The notes under the pieces are model-generated. The model saw nothing but the letters and a program-made list of their open reading frames with translations, searched no databases and was not told the DNA's origin. The translations under genes and the position numbers were made by a program. Source: Thermococcus sp. (GTDB lineage Archaea; Methanobacteriota_B; Thermococci; Thermococcales; Thermococcaceae). Taken from it: 64,000 bases of DNA. Shown piece by piece: positions 8,308-16,299 of the stretch. Each line of letters starts with the position of its first letter. Positions within the stretch are counted from its first letter, which is position 1. The DNA is taken from contig NZ_JACDNS010000003.1 of NCBI RefSeq assembly GCF_017656495.1, positions 62,001 to 126,000 of the forward strand, read 5' to 3'.

Positions 8308-8913
8308 CTAATGTTCATGGTGTTCATGAGCATGAATCTCGTGTTCTTTTAGCTTGGACTTCTCTATGTTTTCTCTTGTTCTCTTGAATTCTCTCAGGCA
8401 GGTAGGACAGCAGAAGAAGTAAACTCTGTTGTGATACTTATAGACTATCGGCTCTCCGACAATCTCTTTTCCACAATAGTCACACTTGAACGGCACCTTG
8501 ATCTTTGGAGGGTGTTCTTTCTCGATGCTCTCTAGGATGGGCATTATTTCTAGCACTTCAAAACCAGCTCCCTCTATGACGTTCCTCAGCCCCTCCATGT
8601 CCTCGACAGCTACTTTTATGAGGTACTTCTTGCTCGTAAAGCGGTTAATCTCGATGATCTCCTTGAACTCCTCTAACTTCTCAGGCTCGTCTGTTTTGAT
8701 TATCAGGGCAACGACGTTGTGAGCCCTCTGGAGTTCAGGGTTAAGTTTGATTGTATAGCGCTGAATAACTCCCTCTTTCTCAAGACGTTCCAGTCTAGCT
8801 TTCACTGTCGGCCTGCTAACCCCAAGCCGCTCAGCCAGCTCTGAAATGCTTAAACGTGAGTTGTCCATAAGAAGATAAATCAACTTCAAATCAAGTTCAT
8901 CCAACTTTACCAT
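8308..8913 (-). CDS. copR: Lrp/AsnC-type regulator with C-terminal TRASH domain (CopR-like)
   Basis: A 201-residue transcription factor. Residues 1-60 form an Lrp-type helix-turn-helix (SISELAERLGVSRPTVKARL), then an RAM-like central region. The C-terminal TRASH domain has CDYCGK, a 20-residue spacer, and FFCCPTCLREF, a Cys set used by archaeal copper sensors. The end is His-rich (EHEIHAHEHHEH). Archaeal CopR/CopT proteins sense Cu and control copper ATPase genes, and the surrounding genes agree. ATG 8913 is chosen because GGTG sits six bases upstream; the upstream GTG at 8922 is part of that site. A partly palindromic motif at 8967-8982 suggests autoregulation. Confidence 0.85.
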   Translation of the reverse strand: MVKLDELDLKLIYLLMDNSRLSISELAERLGVSRPTVKARLERLEKEGVIQRYTIKLNPELQRAHNVVALIIKTDEPEKLEEFKEIIEINRFTSKKYLIKVAVEDMEGLRNVIEGAGFEVLEIMPILESIEKEHPPKIKVPFKCDYCGKEIVGEPIVYKYHNRVYFFCCPTCLREFKRTRENIEKSKLKEHEIHAHEHHEH

Positions 8914-8966
8914 GATAAACACCAGCAGTTATTTATTTTCAAAATATAAAAGTTCTCTGGTTAATA

Positions 8967-8982
8967 TTTACACTTTGGTAAA
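8967..8982 (-). promoter_or_regulatory. candidate operator of copR
   Basis: TTTAC-N6-GTAAA (reads TTTACACTTTGGTAAA on the plus strand) lies just upstream of the TATA-like stretch (8941-8952) that serves copR on the minus strand. Similar sequences occur at 7905-7920 and 4635-4650. Confidence 0.4.
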
Positions 8983-9115
8983 AATAACCCCTCTAAAATC
9001 TGCTGTTAGTAAATATCTGTGATAGTTAATGAAACTGAGCGGGGAGTATAATGGAATGGATTTTGAACGTGGGAGAGAATATCTCGGTGATGCTAAAAAA
9101 CCATTCCTGAGATTC

Positions 9116-9137
9116 ACTAGAACTTCTCAGTTCTAGT
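9116..9137. repeat. perfect 8-bp stem hairpin in the copR-sRNA intergenic region
   Basis: ACTAGAAC and GTTCTAGT are exact inverted repeats around the 6-base loop TTCTCA. The 8914-9180 region otherwise holds the copR promoter and no supportable gene. The hairpin could be an RNA structure or an operator; it lies about 45 bases before the C/D sRNA. Confidence 0.5.
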
Positions 9138-9181
9138 CTATGGAAAAGTTTTAAGAGTAATCAAACTATATACGGAAATGT

Positions 9182-9248
9182 CCGATGATGAGTGTCATCC
9201 CAGCCGAGCCTCAAAGAGCCATGACGACGTTTTATCCCCACCTGAGGT
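9182..9248 (+). ncRNA. box C/D guide sRNA
   Basis: All four boxes of an archaeal C/D sRNA occur with normal spacing: C ATGATGA (9185-9191), D' CCGA (9204-9207), C' ATGACGA (9221-9227), D CTGA (9242-9245). The guides between them are 12 and 14 bases. Such RNAs direct 2'-O-methylation of rRNA or tRNA with fibrillarin, Nop5 and L7Ae. The D box is part of CTGAGGTGATC, which is also the ribosome-binding site for the gene at 9255, so RNA end and mRNA leader share bases. Targets were not determined. Confidence 0.8.
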
Positions 9249-9254
9249 GATCAA

Positions 9255-9719
9255 ATGTTTGGATTTCTGAAAAGAAAGAAAAAGGAAAAATTTGGACCTT
9301 TGATTTATCTAAGTGAGCCTACTATAATTTATCACACCCAGACAGAGAAAGTCATCCTTAAAATTCTTGAAGAAAAGCTCGGTTCAAATAATGTTGTTCT
9401 ACCTTCAGACTATGGGCTTAAAGGAACAAGCCACATGATAAAAGACGCAGAATTTTTTGTTGCAGTTGCAATAATTGGCAAATTTACCTCTTTAGTTGTA
9501 AATGAAATCAGGATCGCTCAGGAGCTTGGGAAGAAAATCTACACGCTCAATATTGCGAGAAAAGGGGATGAAATTGAATATATATTTACAGAGGGAATAC
9601 CTGAAGATATTGAATGGTTAACTCCAGAAGAGACAAATCAGCTCTATGAAGACTTTAGAGGGGAGGAATTCTCTGGTTTTATGAAATTTTTCTTTGGTGA
9701 TAGAAGGAGAGAGTGGTAA
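9255..9719 (+). CDS. conserved hypothetical protein, Rossmann-like
   Basis: A 154-residue soluble protein. It starts with a basic tail (MFGFLKRKKKEKF), then alternating strands and helices. DAEFFVAVAIIGKFTSLVVNE followed by EIRIAQELGKKIYTL resembles the core of nucleoside deoxyribosyltransferase- or TIR-like folds, where a bound small molecule is kept between a strand end and a helix. Catalytic residues are not clear, so no function is given. ATG follows GAGGTGATCAA, a site that overlaps the upstream sRNA. Transcription may run through from the sRNA promoter. Confidence 0.65.
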   Translation: MFGFLKRKKKEKFGPLIYLSEPTIIYHTQTEKVILKILEEKLGSNNVVLPSDYGLKGTSHMIKDAEFFVAVAIIGKFTSLVVNEIRIAQELGKKIYTLNIARKGDEIEYIFTEGIPEDIEWLTPEETNQLYEDFRGEEFSGFMKFFFGDRRREW

Positions 9720-9764
9720 CAAAACTCTATTAAATCTTGAACTCAACTATTTTTGGTGGTGTTC

Positions 9765-11297
9765 ATGAAGCGAGTTATTGTGTTGTTTGTTGCATTAGTT
9801 TTGTTGCCACTCTCATTGGCTCAAGAAATCAATTACTTAACTTGGGGTGGGTCAGCTTATGACATTGGTACAGCACTCATTCCTTACGATGATAGCGTTT
9901 TCATGATAGGCTCAAGCAACAGTTTTGGCGCAAATAGGGTAGGCTTCGTTATAAAGATGACGGGGGATAGATTTGACTTTCAGAAAATAATAGAAGGCTC
10001 AGAGGACATTTGGGTCAAAGGAGCGGTGCTCTGGAAAGAAAATCTCTATTTAGTCGGACAGATTGGATCAACGGCATTCGAAAATTCAGATGCATTCATT
10101 GCAAAATTGAATGTTGATGGCAATTTAGAATACTTCAAAACATTTGGCAGGAGCTTCAACGACGAGGCAAATGACATTACATTTGATAATGGATATTTAT
10201 ATGTAGTGGGTTATACGAAGCCAACAGGAAAGACTAAGGAGGGTTTTGTTGCAAAGTTAACTCCTAACGGGGATATAGTTTGGTTTGTTCAGTTTGGAAC
10301 AGGAAATACCGAAGCAAAAGCTGTCACGGTATCTTCAGATGCCGTATATGTTACTGGCACTGACAATGACGATGTCTTTGTTGTAAAATTCAACAAAGAA
10401 GGAGAGTTGGAATGGGCAAAAATATGGACAACAAATGAAAGAGAGGATGTGGGTGATATAATTTTTGATGATTTCTTGTATGTAAGTGGTTCAACAGGTG
10501 AGAGCTTAGCTTTTGGAGATGGGTTCCTGCTTAAAGTTTCCCCTGACGGATCTTTAATAAATGTTATGAATTTTGGGCTCGGTTATCAGGATAAGATAGT
10601 CTCAGTGATTCCAAATGGCACTGAGCTGATATTACTTGGAAACACTGGGAATTTTGAAACGAGGGATAAAGACACATTCATCGCAAGATTCACAAGAGAT
10701 GGTGAATTATTATGGTTTGGAAAGTTCATTGGAGCTGGTTCTGACCTTATAACTAATGCACTCATGCAAGACTCTATTATTTATGTTGCTGGCTATACTG
10801 AAAGCCCCTCTTGGGATTTCATAATTCCAAACGTATCAGATGTAACTAAAAAAACGCTCTATGGGACACTTAAGATTTCTTGGGATGATTATGGGTTAAA
10901 GATGAACAAAGTTACTCTCGCTTCACAGCTTCGCTCTGTTAAATTAATCCCAGTTAAAGGAATACTCAATGCACCTCATGCTGGAGATGCATGGTTCTTC
11001 ACTTTTGGAAAGAAACCAAAGAAAGAAACACCAAGTCCAACTACTACCACAACCACGACGACAACTACAACTACGCCAACTCCAACAAAAACAACCACAA
11101 CCTCTTCAGCTACAACAACCACAACAACCACAAAGACAGAAACCACAACAACTACTACAACAACCACTACATCCTCATCCTCAACCATTACAACACCATC
11201 TTCCACAACAACCACAACTGAAAAAGGTGGAATATGTGGACCGGCTTCATTTCTGGTGCTCTTTGTAGGGGTATTACTGATAAAAAGGAGGCGATGA
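9765..11297 (+). CDS. secreted beta-propeller surface protein with Thr-rich stalk and CGP-CTERM anchor
   Basis: A 510-residue exported protein. It has a signal peptide (MKRVIVLFVALVLLPLSLAQ), then roughly seven repeats of about 50 residues with the SBBP/propeller pattern (GxxxDxF, VKGAVLWKENLYLVGQ, LYVVGYTK, VYVTGTD). A Thr/Ser/Lys-rich stalk (about residues 425-487) follows, and the end is GGICGPASFLVLFVGVLLIK plus RRR. That tail matches the CGP-CTERM sorting signal found in Thermococcales surface proteins: Cys-Gly-Pro, hydrophobic helix, basic end. ATG 9765 has GGTGGT upstream. The stalk is likely glycosylated. It ends one base before the next gene. Confidence 0.85.
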   Translation: MKRVIVLFVALVLLPLSLAQEINYLTWGGSAYDIGTALIPYDDSVFMIGSSNSFGANRVGFVIKMTGDRFDFQKIIEGSEDIWVKGAVLWKENLYLVGQIGSTAFENSDAFIAKLNVDGNLEYFKTFGRSFNDEANDITFDNGYLYVVGYTKPTGKTKEGFVAKLTPNGDIVWFVQFGTGNTEAKAVTVSSDAVYVTGTDNDDVFVVKFNKEGELEWAKIWTTNEREDVGDIIFDDFLYVSGSTGESLAFGDGFLLKVSPDGSLINVMNFGLGYQDKIVSVIPNGTELILLGNTGNFETRDKDTFIARFTRDGELLWFGKFIGAGSDLITNALMQDSIIYVAGYTESPSWDFIIPNVSDVTKKTLYGTLKISWDDYGLKMNKVTLASQLRSVKLIPVKGILNAPHAGDAWFFTFGKKPKKETPSPTTTTTTTTTTTTPTPTKTTTTSSATTTTTTTKTETTTTTTTTTTSSSSTITTPSSTTTTTEKGGICGPASFLVLFVGVLLIKRRR

Positions 11298-11298
11298 G

Positions 11299-12093
11299 AT
11301 GGCCGAATTCAAAGTGCCTAAATCTCATCCTCGATATTGGAGTCTTTACTATCGGCACAAGCTTGAAGAAGCTCTAGAAAAAGGAATTTTGGCAACAACT
11401 GGACTAATAGCCCACGGTAGAGGGGAGGCTTTTGATTATCTTATTGGTGAAAAAACAATTGAACCAGCAGAAAAAGCCATGAGAGCAGCGGTTGCGAAGC
11501 TTTTACTAGCCGAGTATCCAGTTCTCTCTGTAAACGGCAATGTGGCTGCGTTAGTTCCTAAAGAAACTATTGAATTAGCAAAAGTCCTCAATGCAAAGAT
11601 TGAGATAAATCTCTTCTACCGCACGGAAGAGAGGGTTAAAGCGATAGCAGAAGCATTAAGAGAAGTTGACCCGGATGTTGAGCTTTTGGGCATAAATCCA
11701 ACAAGGAGGATTCCAAATCTTGAAAGCGAGAGAGGAAAAGTTGATGAGAATGGTATATGGAAAGCTGACGTTGTTGTTGTACCATTGGAGGATGGAGATA
11801 GGACTGAGGCATTAGTTGCCATGGGCAAGTTTGTCATCACGATTGACCTCAATCCTCTCTCAAGGAGTGCTAGAATGGCAGATATCACAATCGTAGACAA
11901 CATAATAAGAGCATATCCACGAATGATTGAAATAGCAAAAGAGCTGAAGAAAAAACCAGAGGAAGAGCTTAAAGCGATTGTGGACAATTATGACAATGGG
12001 AAAATCCTCAGCGAAGTTCTGCTTCATATGAAGAACAGATTAGAAAGGTTGGCTAACCAAAACATATGGAGAATGAAGGAGCTACCTTTTTGA
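11299..12093 (+). CDS. 4-phosphopantoate--beta-alanine ligase (phosphopantothenate synthetase)
   Basis: A 264-residue protein of the archaeal phosphopantothenate synthetase family (COG1701). It joins 4-phosphopantoate and beta-alanine using ATP in the archaeal coenzyme A route, replacing bacterial PanC/PanK. Recognisable blocks are GLIAHGRGEAFDYLIGE, AEYPVLSVNGNVAAL, LGINPTRRIPNLESERG and the C-terminal TIVDNIIRAYPRM. Length agrees with the family. ATG follows GGAGGCGATGAG, one base after the surface-protein stop. It is convergent with, and one base from, the XRE regulator. Confidence 0.88.
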   Translation: MAEFKVPKSHPRYWSLYYRHKLEEALEKGILATTGLIAHGRGEAFDYLIGEKTIEPAEKAMRAAVAKLLLAEYPVLSVNGNVAALVPKETIELAKVLNAKIEINLFYRTEERVKAIAEALREVDPDVELLGINPTRRIPNLESERGKVDENGIWKADVVVVPLEDGDRTEALVAMGKFVITIDLNPLSRSARMADITIVDNIIRAYPRMIEIAKELKKKPEEELKAIVDNYDNGKILSEVLLHMKNRLERLANQNIWRMKELPF

Positions 12094-12094
12094 T

Positions 12095-12826
12095 TCAGAG
12101 TTCTTTTTCTCTCTTTTCTACAAGCTTTCTGAGATTCATTATAAGCTCACTTTCACTTTCCACTTTTGAGACTACTAATGGAACCCTCTCCTTCTCAGCT
12201 ATTTTAACTGCCAGCTCATCAAGTCTCTTAACTCCATGTAGCACTACAACAGCTGGTTTTAGTCCTTGGACTCTGATAGCAATCATGGGGCTCCTCCCAG
12301 TTGTCACCTTTGTGAAAACTAAGGCTCTCTCTGTTGTCCAGCCATATAGCTTAAGGAATTCCTCGCTGCTCATTTCGAGGATTGCCTGAATGCTGTCCAC
12401 AACGGTGTATCCATAAATCCGTCTATCAAGCAAGTCAATGTTGGCAGCAACCTCTCCTTTAACCGCATCAACTATGTCTTTTACAGTCACTGGGAGAGCG
12501 AATTCCCTAATGTCGAGAATGGCACTAGTTGGAAACTCACTTCCAAGCGTTTTGCTGAAAGCTTTAATTACGTTTCCTCCCCTTCTCTCATCAATTTCAA
12601 GCAAAGCCTCGACAAACTTTCTTATTGTCGAAGCACCAGGGCTTTTTCTTCTACCGCCTTCATAATCGCTAATAACCGAAGAAGAAACCCCCAAATACTC
12701 AGCTAACTCTGTCTGGCTAATTCCGAAAATCTCTCTCCACTTGCGCATGGTTTTTCCGGGGTCTGAAGAAAGCGTAATCTCCCCTGCAATTCTCTTAGCC
12801 AAAGCTTCCTTTTCCTTCTCAAGCAT
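12095..12826 (-). CDS. archaeal XRE-family transcriptional regulator
   Basis: A 243-residue protein. An N-terminal helix-turn-helix of the XRE/Cro type spans about residues 24-63 (WREIFGISQTELAEYLGVSS, then VISDYEGGRR). A C-terminal region of about 150 residues has GYTVVDSIQAIL and VVVLHGVKRLDELAVKIAEKE, typical of the conserved archaeal COG1709 family. The ligand or target is unknown. The ATG starts 37 bases upstream of a palindrome at 12863-12872 that may be its own operator. Confidence 0.8.
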   Translation of the reverse strand: MLEKEKEALAKRIAGEITLSSDPGKTMRKWREIFGISQTELAEYLGVSSSVISDYEGGRRKSPGASTIRKFVEALLEIDERRGGNVIKAFSKTLGSEFPTSAILDIREFALPVTVKDIVDAVKGEVAANIDLLDRRIYGYTVVDSIQAILEMSSEEFLKLYGWTTERALVFTKVTTGRSPMIAIRVQGLKPAVVVLHGVKRLDELAVKIAEKERVPLVVSKVESESELIMNLRKLVEKREKEL

Positions 12827-12862
12827 GGTATATTTTTCTCTTTCTGTGATTATAAATGTTTC

Positions 12863-12872
12863 GGCAATTGCC
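12863..12872. promoter_or_regulatory. palindrome upstream of the XRE regulator
   Basis: GGCAATTGCC is a perfect 10-bp palindrome immediately upstream of the minus-strand TATA-like CATTTATAAT (12849-12858). Its place over the BRE position fits autoregulation by the XRE protein; this is inference. Confidence 0.4.
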
Positions 12873-13115
12873 TAAGGATAGTTTAATATTTCTGTTATCA
12901 GTTGACCAAAAGTAGTGGTAGTGGATTTAGGGAGAATGCTCATTTTTGTTCAGTCTTTTACTCGACTTTCTTTTGACTAATAGGGTTCTTGAAAATGCAG
13001 TTGGAAAGTAAGAATTCACAAAAAAAAAGCGTAATGAATTACAACTCATAAAAGGAAAAATTTATAAGTCTTGAAGTCAAAAGTATCATTGCAATATTGG
13101 ATAGGAGGTGCAAGC

Positions 13116-13928
13116 ATGAAGAGATTGCTTGCACTACTTGTTGGGTTGTTCTTGCTGGTAGCTACGGCGAATAACTTTATCTCTGCTGAAAGTCATAAAG
13201 AAAGATTAGACAAGCAAACATTAGTTATTCTCGATAGCCAGGTAACTCTAATAGTCAAAGACTTTGAAGAAAGACTGTGTAAAATGTCTGATGAGGAAAT
13301 GCTTAAGGAGGGTCTGACAAAAGAAGAAATCAAAAAAGTAAAGATTTTCTGCAGTCTACCGAAAGAAAGGAAGGAAGAAATAATTCTTAACAAACTGATA
13401 ACAGCAAAAGTGGAAAGGAAAAAGATTTGTTCTTTGAATAAATTTACAACAGGTTATATCAACCCAATGTCTTCAAGTGGTACATATAGTTGCCGTTATA
13501 GATTAATTTATGCCACAGGTATACCAACGCACTCAAAGCTTGGGGCAATACCCTGCTCATGGAACAAGCCGGGAAGCTCATCTTCATGCAAGGTAGAGAA
13601 AGGTGTTGCATGCCTCTGGGGTTGTACAAATGTTGATCCAAAACTTGGATGGTCAAGCAATTATAAATATTTCCCAAATCTTGAAAGCTTTAAACAAGAA
13701 GTGACGAGCAAAGGATATCACAAAACTGCCCGTTATGCAGCATATGGAGCATACGGACGAGATTTCACAAGAGGTATTGGGTATGGATATAGATACGAAG
13801 CCAGATATGGCCCCTCTACACATATGGGATACGTCGAAGGTCCAGAGCCAAATCCAGAGGCCAACTGGTATGGATATATTCATAACTTTTGGCCAACATT
13901 AGTTTATATTTGGCATGAAAGATGTTAA
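13116..13928 (+). CDS. orphan secreted Cys- and Gly/Tyr-rich protein
   Basis: A 270-residue exported protein with a signal peptide of about 26 residues (MKRLLALLVGLFLLVATANN). A charged helical middle (about 30-115) follows, then a domain with many Cys (YSCRYR, IPCSWNK, SSCKVEK, VACLWGC, final HERC) and a Gly/Tyr/Arg-rich tail (ARYAAYGAYGRDFTRG). Paired Cys suggest extracellular disulfides. I do not recognise the family. ATG 13116 follows GGAGGTGCAAGC; a TATA-like ATTTATAAG is at 13060-13068. It is followed within 11 bases by another membrane-anchored orphan. The 289-base stretch before it holds only divergent promoters. Confidence 0.65.
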   Translation: MKRLLALLVGLFLLVATANNFISAESHKERLDKQTLVILDSQVTLIVKDFEERLCKMSDEEMLKEGLTKEEIKKVKIFCSLPKERKEEIILNKLITAKVERKKICSLNKFTTGYINPMSSSGTYSCRYRLIYATGIPTHSKLGAIPCSWNKPGSSSSCKVEKGVACLWGCTNVDPKLGWSSNYKYFPNLESFKQEVTSKGYHKTARYAAYGAYGRDFTRGIGYGYRYEARYGPSTHMGYVEGPEPNPEANWYGYIHNFWPTLVYIWHERC

Positions 13929-13939
13929 GGTGGGAGAAA

Positions 13940-14641
13940 ATGAGACTTAAATTTGTTTTTGTATTTTTCTTTTTGACCTTGGGGTTATTATTCTTCATCT
14001 CGCATGTTCCTTTTTGGAATCAAAGTGGAGAGAGATTTCTTACCGAATCTGTAAAATTTGAAGCTGTGAATCTTCACTCTATTAAGAACAAGGATAATAT
14101 AACCCTCATTTATAGAATGGTTGAGTACTCAGGTAGCAAATTGGTAGACAATTCAACTCGCCTGTTTAGGATTTACAAAAATGGGACTACAATTATTATC
14201 AAAGAATACGTCCAAACTGAGTGGTGGGAACCGAGCTATTCATATTTTAGAGGTGAGGGAGGCAAAGCTGAAATTGTGAATTCGCATATAAAGCTACTCC
14301 AACCAGATGGGTCGGAATACATGGAAGGAGAACAGGCAGAGGCCGAGCTCCTTAGAATTGGGTACCCCTATGTCCCTCTGTTCTCGAAGCTTCCTTTAGA
14401 GGAGGATTACTCATATACTTCAAAGTATTTTACCTTAACAGTTGTTGATATTAAGGAAATATATGGAAGAAAGTGTCTATTGGTACAGGCTAAAACAAAT
14501 GATGCCATTTTATTGCTTGCAATTGATTCAGAGACAAGAATGTTGCTCTGGTTAAAAGGAGAATGTACCTCAAATGACTGCAAAGGATGGAGTTGGGAAC
14601 AGCAACTGACGCTAATAGATGATAAAACAAGGAAAATATGA
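13940..14641 (+). CDS. orphan exported or membrane-anchored protein
   Basis: A 233-residue protein with an N-terminal hydrophobic segment (LKFVFVFFFLTLGLLFFISH) serving as signal peptide or anchor. The outer domain is mostly beta, with several N-glycosylation sequons (NQS, NIT, NST, NGT) and two late Cys (CTSNDC). The family is not recognised. GGTGGGAG lies just before ATG 13940; an in-frame ATG at 13922 overlaps the preceding stop and lacks such a site. Spacing indicates cotranscription with the Cys-rich protein, so the two may act together outside the cell. Confidence 0.6.
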   Translation: MRLKFVFVFFFLTLGLLFFISHVPFWNQSGERFLTESVKFEAVNLHSIKNKDNITLIYRMVEYSGSKLVDNSTRLFRIYKNGTTIIIKEYVQTEWWEPSYSYFRGEGGKAEIVNSHIKLLQPDGSEYMEGEQAEAELLRIGYPYVPLFSKLPLEEDYSYTSKYFTLTVVDIKEIYGRKCLLVQAKTNDAILLLAIDSETRMLLWLKGECTSNDCKGWSWEQQLTLIDDKTRKI

Positions 14642-14656
14642 AATAGGAGCCAATGA

Positions 14657-15715
14657 TCATGTAGTTGAGGCTTCCTCATCGTTGTAAATGTCCTCATCCT
14701 TTATTTCCTCTTCATAGCCCTTTGAGCCTTCAAGAGTCTGAATTCTGAACATGTAGCTCTTGTACCAGTTGTACTTTGGCTTAACTTTCATTGGAAGCAA
14801 TCTCCAAGCCCTTGTCTCCTCTTCATAACCCCAGTTTACGTATTCATTGAAGTTTCTGATTATATCAGTTATGACAACGTTGAACTCATTCAAGAGGAGC
14901 TTCTGAATCTCTCTCCACTTGTTCAATGAGCTTTCCCTTCTCGTTATTCCAAAGTAGCCGGCACAGCCTGGACCTTTGAGCGTAGCGATACCACGGCCAA
15001 CGAAAGCTCTTATGGCATCAACTGTCTCTGGTGGATCTGTTATGAAGGTGTCAAACTTTCTAAGTGCATAATCTGGGAGAGGCTTTCTTAAGTCGAATGT
15101 GAAAATCTCAATGTTGCTGTAGCCAATTTCATCCGCAGTTTTTTCAATGAACCTAGTTAGTCTCTCATCAATGTCCAAAACAGCTATTCTCTTTGGCAAG
15201 CCAGAGAGCATTAAGGCAATGCTCGTTAAGTCATCATCGCCGAGGACGAAGACTTCCTTGTTCTCCAAATCTCCTCTCGTGTGCATGAGGATTATTCTCG
15301 CCACTGTAGTTTCGGGGGTTACATAGGCTTGGTCAAATTCATGCTTTGGCTGTGGTCTGTCCTTGACCATCTCTTTAAACTGCTCAAGGAGGTCACTAAA
15401 GGCATTAATATCAACAGTTTTTCCTTCACAGTGAGGGCATGTGTAGTCTTCCCTTTTACCAATTCCATACTCCTCAGCAAATTTTTTGCCCTTCTCTGTC
15501 AAAAATACACCATCTTTGAACTCTACATAGCCAAGCTCGTTCAGCGTTTCAAGAACTACAACGACTAAAGGTAAAGGTTCCTCACTTAAATCTACAATCC
15601 TCCATATGTCGCTGCTCGCTTGAACTGCGCTCACAACGTTCTCTATTGTTCTCTCATAAACGGGGATCTTTGTTTTCTCCTTTACTTTAGCTATAATCTC
15701 TCTCACCTTAAGCAC
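14657..15715 (-). CDS. bpsA: branched-chain polyamine synthase
   Basis: A 352-residue aminopropyltransferase of the BpsA family, which adds two aminopropyl groups from decarboxylated SAM to the inner nitrogen of spermidine, giving N4-bis(aminopropyl)spermidine. An N-terminal winged-helix region is followed by a CPHC pair (about residue 92), the VLGDDDLTSIAL motif that binds the substrate in place of the linear-enzyme Gly-rich loop, DIDERL, and FDTFITDPPET. Length and motifs match the Thermococcus enzyme. Branched polyamines stabilise nucleic acids at high temperature. Upstream ATG has AGGTGCTT in front. Confidence 0.92.
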   Translation of the reverse strand: MLKVREIIAKVKEKTKIPVYERTIENVVSAVQASSDIWRIVDLSEEPLPLVVVVLETLNELGYVEFKDGVFLTEKGKKFAEEYGIGKREDYTCPHCEGKTVDINAFSDLLEQFKEMVKDRPQPKHEFDQAYVTPETTVARIILMHTRGDLENKEVFVLGDDDLTSIALMLSGLPKRIAVLDIDERLTRFIEKTADEIGYSNIEIFTFDLRKPLPDYALRKFDTFITDPPETVDAIRAFVGRGIATLKGPGCAGYFGITRRESSLNKWREIQKLLLNEFNVVITDIIRNFNEYVNWGYEEETRAWRLLPMKVKPKYNWYKSYMFRIQTLEGSKGYEEEIKDEDIYNDEEASTT

Positions 15716-15806
15716 CTCCCAAGTTTTTAAGCTCTTAAAAAGCTCGTAAAGAAAGTTGAGTAGGCCTATTTTAAAGTTTTTTGGATAAAATTTTGGAGAA
15801 AAGAAG

Positions 15807-16274
15807 TTAAAACTCTAACTCTTGAACTAAGATTTCAACTAATTTTTCTGCACTCTCCCTTACCTCTTCACTCATCTCTACAAAAAGACCCAGCTGCTTT
15901 GGCTGACATCCAATTAAGATGAACTTTGCGCTTATATTCTGCTTTAAGTACCCAACTAAGAGCTTAAGAGGAAGCTTGTGAGTTGAAAAACTTTCTCCCA
16001 GCGTTCCCTCAGGGTCTGCAATTACAATTTCTCCAGGTTTACCTCCAAAGTCAACTGCGTCTATAAATATAACGTGTGTAGGGTTCTCGTTGATTATTTT
16101 GCCGACATAACTCTCTGGGACTTCCCCACAGTTGAGAATGACAATTTTGTCACTTTTCAGTCTGTTTTTAAGCTCTTCTGCCACTATGACTCCGAAAGCG
16201 TCATCTCCTCTAACGTCATTCCCAATGCCACAGATTACAACCTTTTTAGCTCCTCGGAGAAAATCCTTAAGCAT
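15807..16274 (-). CDS. hycI: NiFe-hydrogenase maturation protease
   Basis: A 155-residue HycI/HyaD-type endopeptidase that trims the C-terminal tail of a hydrogenase large subunit after the nickel is inserted. The family motif GIGNDVRGDDAFG is near the N terminus, with conserved acidic ligands in the following helix and in FIDAVDFGG, and a His in STHKLPL. ATG 16274 is chosen because GGTGATAG precedes it; a longer in-frame start at 16316 would overlap the upstream gene and has no site. It follows the HypB-like gene by 25 bases. Confidence 0.88.
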   Translation of the reverse strand: MLKDFLRGAKKVVICGIGNDVRGDDAFGVIVAEELKNRLKSDKIVILNCGEVPESYVGKIINENPTHVIFIDAVDFGGKPGEIVIADPEGTLGESFSTHKLPLKLLVGYLKQNISAKFILIGCQPKQLGLFVEMSEEVRESAEKLVEILVQELEF

Positions 16275-16299
16275 TTCTATCACCAAAAATAAAATGAAA

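Noticed and set aside
9052-9111. Short frame beginning MEWILNVGENISVML before the C/D sRNA.
   Set aside because: Only 19 codons, no conserved pattern, in a promoter region.
9040-9125. Possible second C/D sRNA with GTGATGC and CTGA.
   Set aside because: No C' or terminal D box at suitable spacing.
10976-11268. Long frames in other phases across the Thr-rich stalk of the surface protein.
   Set aside because: They are by-products of the ACA/ACC-rich repeat composition; only the frame giving signal peptide and CGP-CTERM is sensible.
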